Positions 61,291 to 64,000 of a stretch of DNA of 64,000 nucleotides are shown here, one piece after another; the first letter of the stretch is position 1, and every line of letters begins with the position of its first letter. The notes under the pieces are model-generated. The model saw only the letters and a program-made list of their open reading frames with translations, did not search any database and was not told the DNA's origin. The position numbers and the translations under genes are program-made. The DNA is taken from NCBI RefSeq assembly GCF_000002985.6, contig NC_003284.9, positions 4,960,001 through 5,024,000 on the forward strand, given 5' to 3'. This stretch comes from Caenorhabditis elegans (Eukaryota > Nematoda > Chromadorea > Rhabditida > Rhabditidae).

Positions 61291-64000
61291 ATGCGATTTT
61301 GGTTTTTCCTATGTCTGACTTGCTTGCTGACTACTGTTAATGCAACATGTAAGTTCAAATTTCAAATATCATTTTTTAAAATTAGTATTGTACTCTACTT
61401 CTCAACTTTAAAACTTTGATGGTCAATTTGTAGAGCGTAATACTATAATTCATAAGAAACATACTCAGTGTGGCATGTTCTCCCAATATTTTTCATTAAA
61501 ATCAAATGATAGCATATTGAAAAATACTTTCTTTATGTAAAAACTTTTTTTTTACATCTCAGTCGGAACAAATGAATATCTAATAAAATAATTTTCTGAA
61601 AGTTGGAATTTACCAGAAGCAGTTTTTGATAGTTTTTCGGAGTTTTTCAGACAATTTTTGAGCAGTTTTTCAAATGTTCCAACTTAAATTAAAATTGTTT
61701 TCAGGCAAAACTAATATTTTCTCTGTACTCTATCACTAAATTTTAGAGAAAAGAATTGGAAGAACATTATTCACTGGCTCATTTGGCCGGTTGGCCGGCA
61801 ATTGCCATGTAGCCCGGCCTCTGTGCCCACTGCTTTAATGAGGCAGATAGTATCTCGGTTATTGTTGATTTTTTTGCAAAATATGTTTCTATATTTCGGT
61901 TGTTGAACTTTTTTTTTAAATGAGACCTAATAGTAAGACAACCAAGATATAAGCCGTCAATAGACGGGTTTGAAAAACAGACGCAATTGATACGTTAGTC
62001 AATTTTGGTATTCCTGTTTACTTCACCCAGTAATTTAAGGGCAATGTTTCAATGTGCATCCGAGCCACGCAGTATCCAACTCTGACGCCATTGCTGAACT
62101 CTTTCACGTCACTGCCGGAGAATGCCTTAACTACTGTATATCACAAGCAGCTCAGAAAGGAGTAAAATTTGCTTTCTAAAAACTTATTTAATTCAAACAA
62201 AAATTACAGGATGGTTGTGTTTCTGTGGTCTTCCATAGAAAGTTCAGTACCTGCCAGCTTTATGGGCACGATGGAACTCACAACGGTTTGTTACTACAAA
62301 TATCATAAGTTACACTAATTTTCCATTTTTCAGGCGCTGAGGTGGTGTATTTGGAGGATCACGACTTTTACATTCGCAGCAGTTGGGATGGACAGTGCCA
62401 AGACAAAATCGCTCCGATTCGTGGATACAAGCAAAATATTCAGCAACTGCAGACTCCACAAATAAGCACGCTTCCAAAAGCTCAAACTATTCCAAATTTA
62501 CCAAAGGTTGGAGTTTTTTGTTTAGAGAAAATTAATGTAATTGCATTTCCAGTTCGAGAATTCTGATTTCCCAAAAGACCCGAACCCTCAAGTCATAAGA
62601 GATAATGTTCGAAAAGCTCCAGTTCATTTTGAAAATTCAATTGTACAAGAAATAGAGCGCCAGGCGATGGAAGACGAATTTGATATGGACTATTTAACTA
62701 CAACATCACCACCAAAGAAAAGAACACATCCAGATATCATTACCTCGTTCAGAAACTCAGCGCATAATTACAGTAAGCTACAATAACATTTTTTTTAAAG
62801 AACTGCAAAAAGGAGTTGCCTGCTGCTGGAATCGAACCAGCGTCGCCACGGCCACAACGTGGAGTACTAACCACTATACTAAGCAGGCCGAAAGAGAGCG
62901 TACTCGCTGGGTTTTATCTGCCGCCACCGGGGCAACAAAAAACATTGAAAGGCATGTATTGCAGAATGCCAACGTGACGAAACTTTGTCCTACTTTTTGG
63001 TGTATGGGAGTCGGTTATCAACCAAAATGTTGCCACAGAGATTGAATGGAGTTGACCAAAGCAGTTGCTTGATGTATTGCAGTCAAAACATTGTTAGGAT
63101 TTATAACATTAATGAAGTAATTTACGAATTTTTATTTCAGAATGCAATCGGTCAAAATATACCATGCTATTCTTTGAATTATGAGCCAACAAATGAGATT
63201 TGTGAAATGTACGGAGAACAGACCAGAAATGAAAGTGATTCTGCAACATTGGCTATTGATGACGAGCATAATTTCGGGGACAAGTTTTGCATAAAAAGTT
63301 TGTCATTATTTATAAGCAGTATTTCAATTTTATTTTTTCAGCAAAATATCACTGTGATGCAGAGACATTGTATCCGGTACATCTTTACAAGAAACTCATG
63401 AAGAATATTATCGCACGAGTTCCTGGACTTGCCTCGAAAATTTCGTGCTTATCAGAGTGCATTGAAAATCGAGAATGCAAGGTGGGAACTGAAGGTTTTC
63501 AAACTGGTTCCCTGACGTTGGTGGTATACATTTAAGAGGGTTATTGCATGCCACTTCAAAAAATTTAGCTGTTTCAAAGCAGGTTCAGCCAAACTCGCGG
63601 TCTTGCGTTTCATGTTGCTCCGTTACACTATTTCACTATTGGTAAGCATATAGATGTTTGGAATTTTTTTTCGGAAATTTTTCCAAACCAAGAAGATTAG
63701 AACAAGCGCTCAAAACGTCTTATTTCACCTGAAAATGTAAGCCATTTAGAACTTTTTATAAATGTTCATCATTAACCTTCTTATGTCAAGGGACCAGTTC
63801 CAACCGTTTTAAGTAAGATTTTAAAAATTGTGTACAACTAAGATTACAGGCAGTCACCTACAAAAACGGAATGTGCGTTCTTCATTCCGTGTCACCATCT
63901 GAAGATGAATCGTTACTTCTTGATGGAAGTGGCAAGACTATGGTGATTGAGAATGGTTGCCATGTATCAAGTAATACTAACAAATCCGTGACAAAGTCCA
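61291..64000 (+). CDS. Secreted cysteine-rich PAN/apple-like protein, 3' end outside window
   Basis: Exons: 61291-61348, 62040-62161, 62210-62285, 62334-62506, 62553-62772, 62965-63092, 63141-63297, 63342-63481, 63569-63641, then one from about 63850 to the window end. MRFWFFLCLTCLLTTVNA is a signal peptide. PAN-type Cys patterns recur: CFNVHPSHAV, then AGECLNYCISQAAQKG, CVSVVFHRKFSTCQLYG; a second set with CQRDETLSYFLVYGS, SCLMYCSQN, CYSLNYEPTNEICEMYGE; and a third starting YHCDAETLYPVHLYKK with CLSECIENRECKLFQSRF. Between modules 1 and 2 is a disordered acidic/proline-rich linker. PAN modules bind proteins or carbohydrates in extracellular matrix. The final junction (63642 onward) is uncertain. 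A tRNA gene lies antisense in the intron at 62773-62964. Confidence 0.8.
61478..61750. repeat. Dispersed intronic repeat, copy 2
   Basis: Shares ordered blocks with 7331-7600 (TTCTCCCAAT, TTTTTCATTAAAAT, TTTTCTGAAAGTTGG, TATCACTAAATTTTA). It lies in the first intron of the PAN-like gene, as copy 1 lies in an intron of the EB gene. Confidence 0.5.
62817..62888 (-). tRNA. tRNA-His (GTG)
   Basis: Read on the minus strand, a 72-nt sequence begins GCCTGCT and ends AGCAGGCA, giving a 7-bp acceptor stem. The D arm contains GTATAGTGGTTAGTAC (A box), the anticodon stem CCACG/CGTGG encloses the loop TTGTGGC with anticodon GTG, and the T arm contains GGTTCGATTCC (B box). All four arms pair well, so it looks functional. 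It sits antisense in an intron of the PAN-like gene. Confidence 0.93.

Overview
The window is nematode nuclear DNA and almost certainly Caenorhabditis elegans. Introns are short (about 45-60 bp), 3' splice sites are nearly all TTTTCAG, intergenic DNA is AT-rich, and there are foldback and Tc1/mariner-type repeats. From memory, the gene order (actin act-4, calumenin calu-1, coiled-coil lfi-1, SMYD-type set-30, two 3-beta-HSD-like genes, MAPKK sek-3) matches an X-chromosome stretch. I rebuilt exons by hand from splice sites and reading phase; no database was searched.

Left part (1-12.9 kb): an intact 376-aa actin gene with TATA and CCAAT boxes and a 2.1-kb first intron is followed by two minus-strand genes for the secretory pathway. 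One is a 413-aa cysteine-rich secreted protein with EB-type modules; the other is a 314-aa six-EF-hand calumenin. About 2 kb of non-coding DNA follows.

Centre (12.9-37.6 kb): a type II phosphatidylinositol 4-kinase gene on the minus strand spans nearly 25 kb. Interleaved with it on the plus strand is a 2,440-2,455-aa coiled-coil gene (lfi-1). Each gene has exons inside introns of the other. Both show alternative ends: two C-termini for the kinase, and at least two promoters and two C-termini for lfi-1. A 1.5-kb TTAA-bounded foldback element sits in the first kinase intron.

Right part (37.6-64 kb): a MYND-SET (SMYD-like) gene has one intron filled by an inverted-repeat element. A solo LTR with a 5-bp target duplication follows, then two tandem paralogous SDR/3-beta-HSD-like membrane enzymes with matching exon structure and a decayed Tc1/mariner copy. 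Next come two small unrecognised genes, a MAP kinase kinase (MKK3/6-like, probably sek-3) and a secreted cysteine-rich PAN-like gene that runs off the window and carries an antisense tRNA-His in an intron.

These are mostly independent single-copy genes; I see no operon and no gene cluster that looks like a new system. The more notable points are the interlocked kinase/lfi-1 locus, the alternative kinase C-termini, a G16 tract near the lfi-1 promoter, the solo LTR with a long palindrome, and a non-AG-pyrimidine splice acceptor in sek-3.
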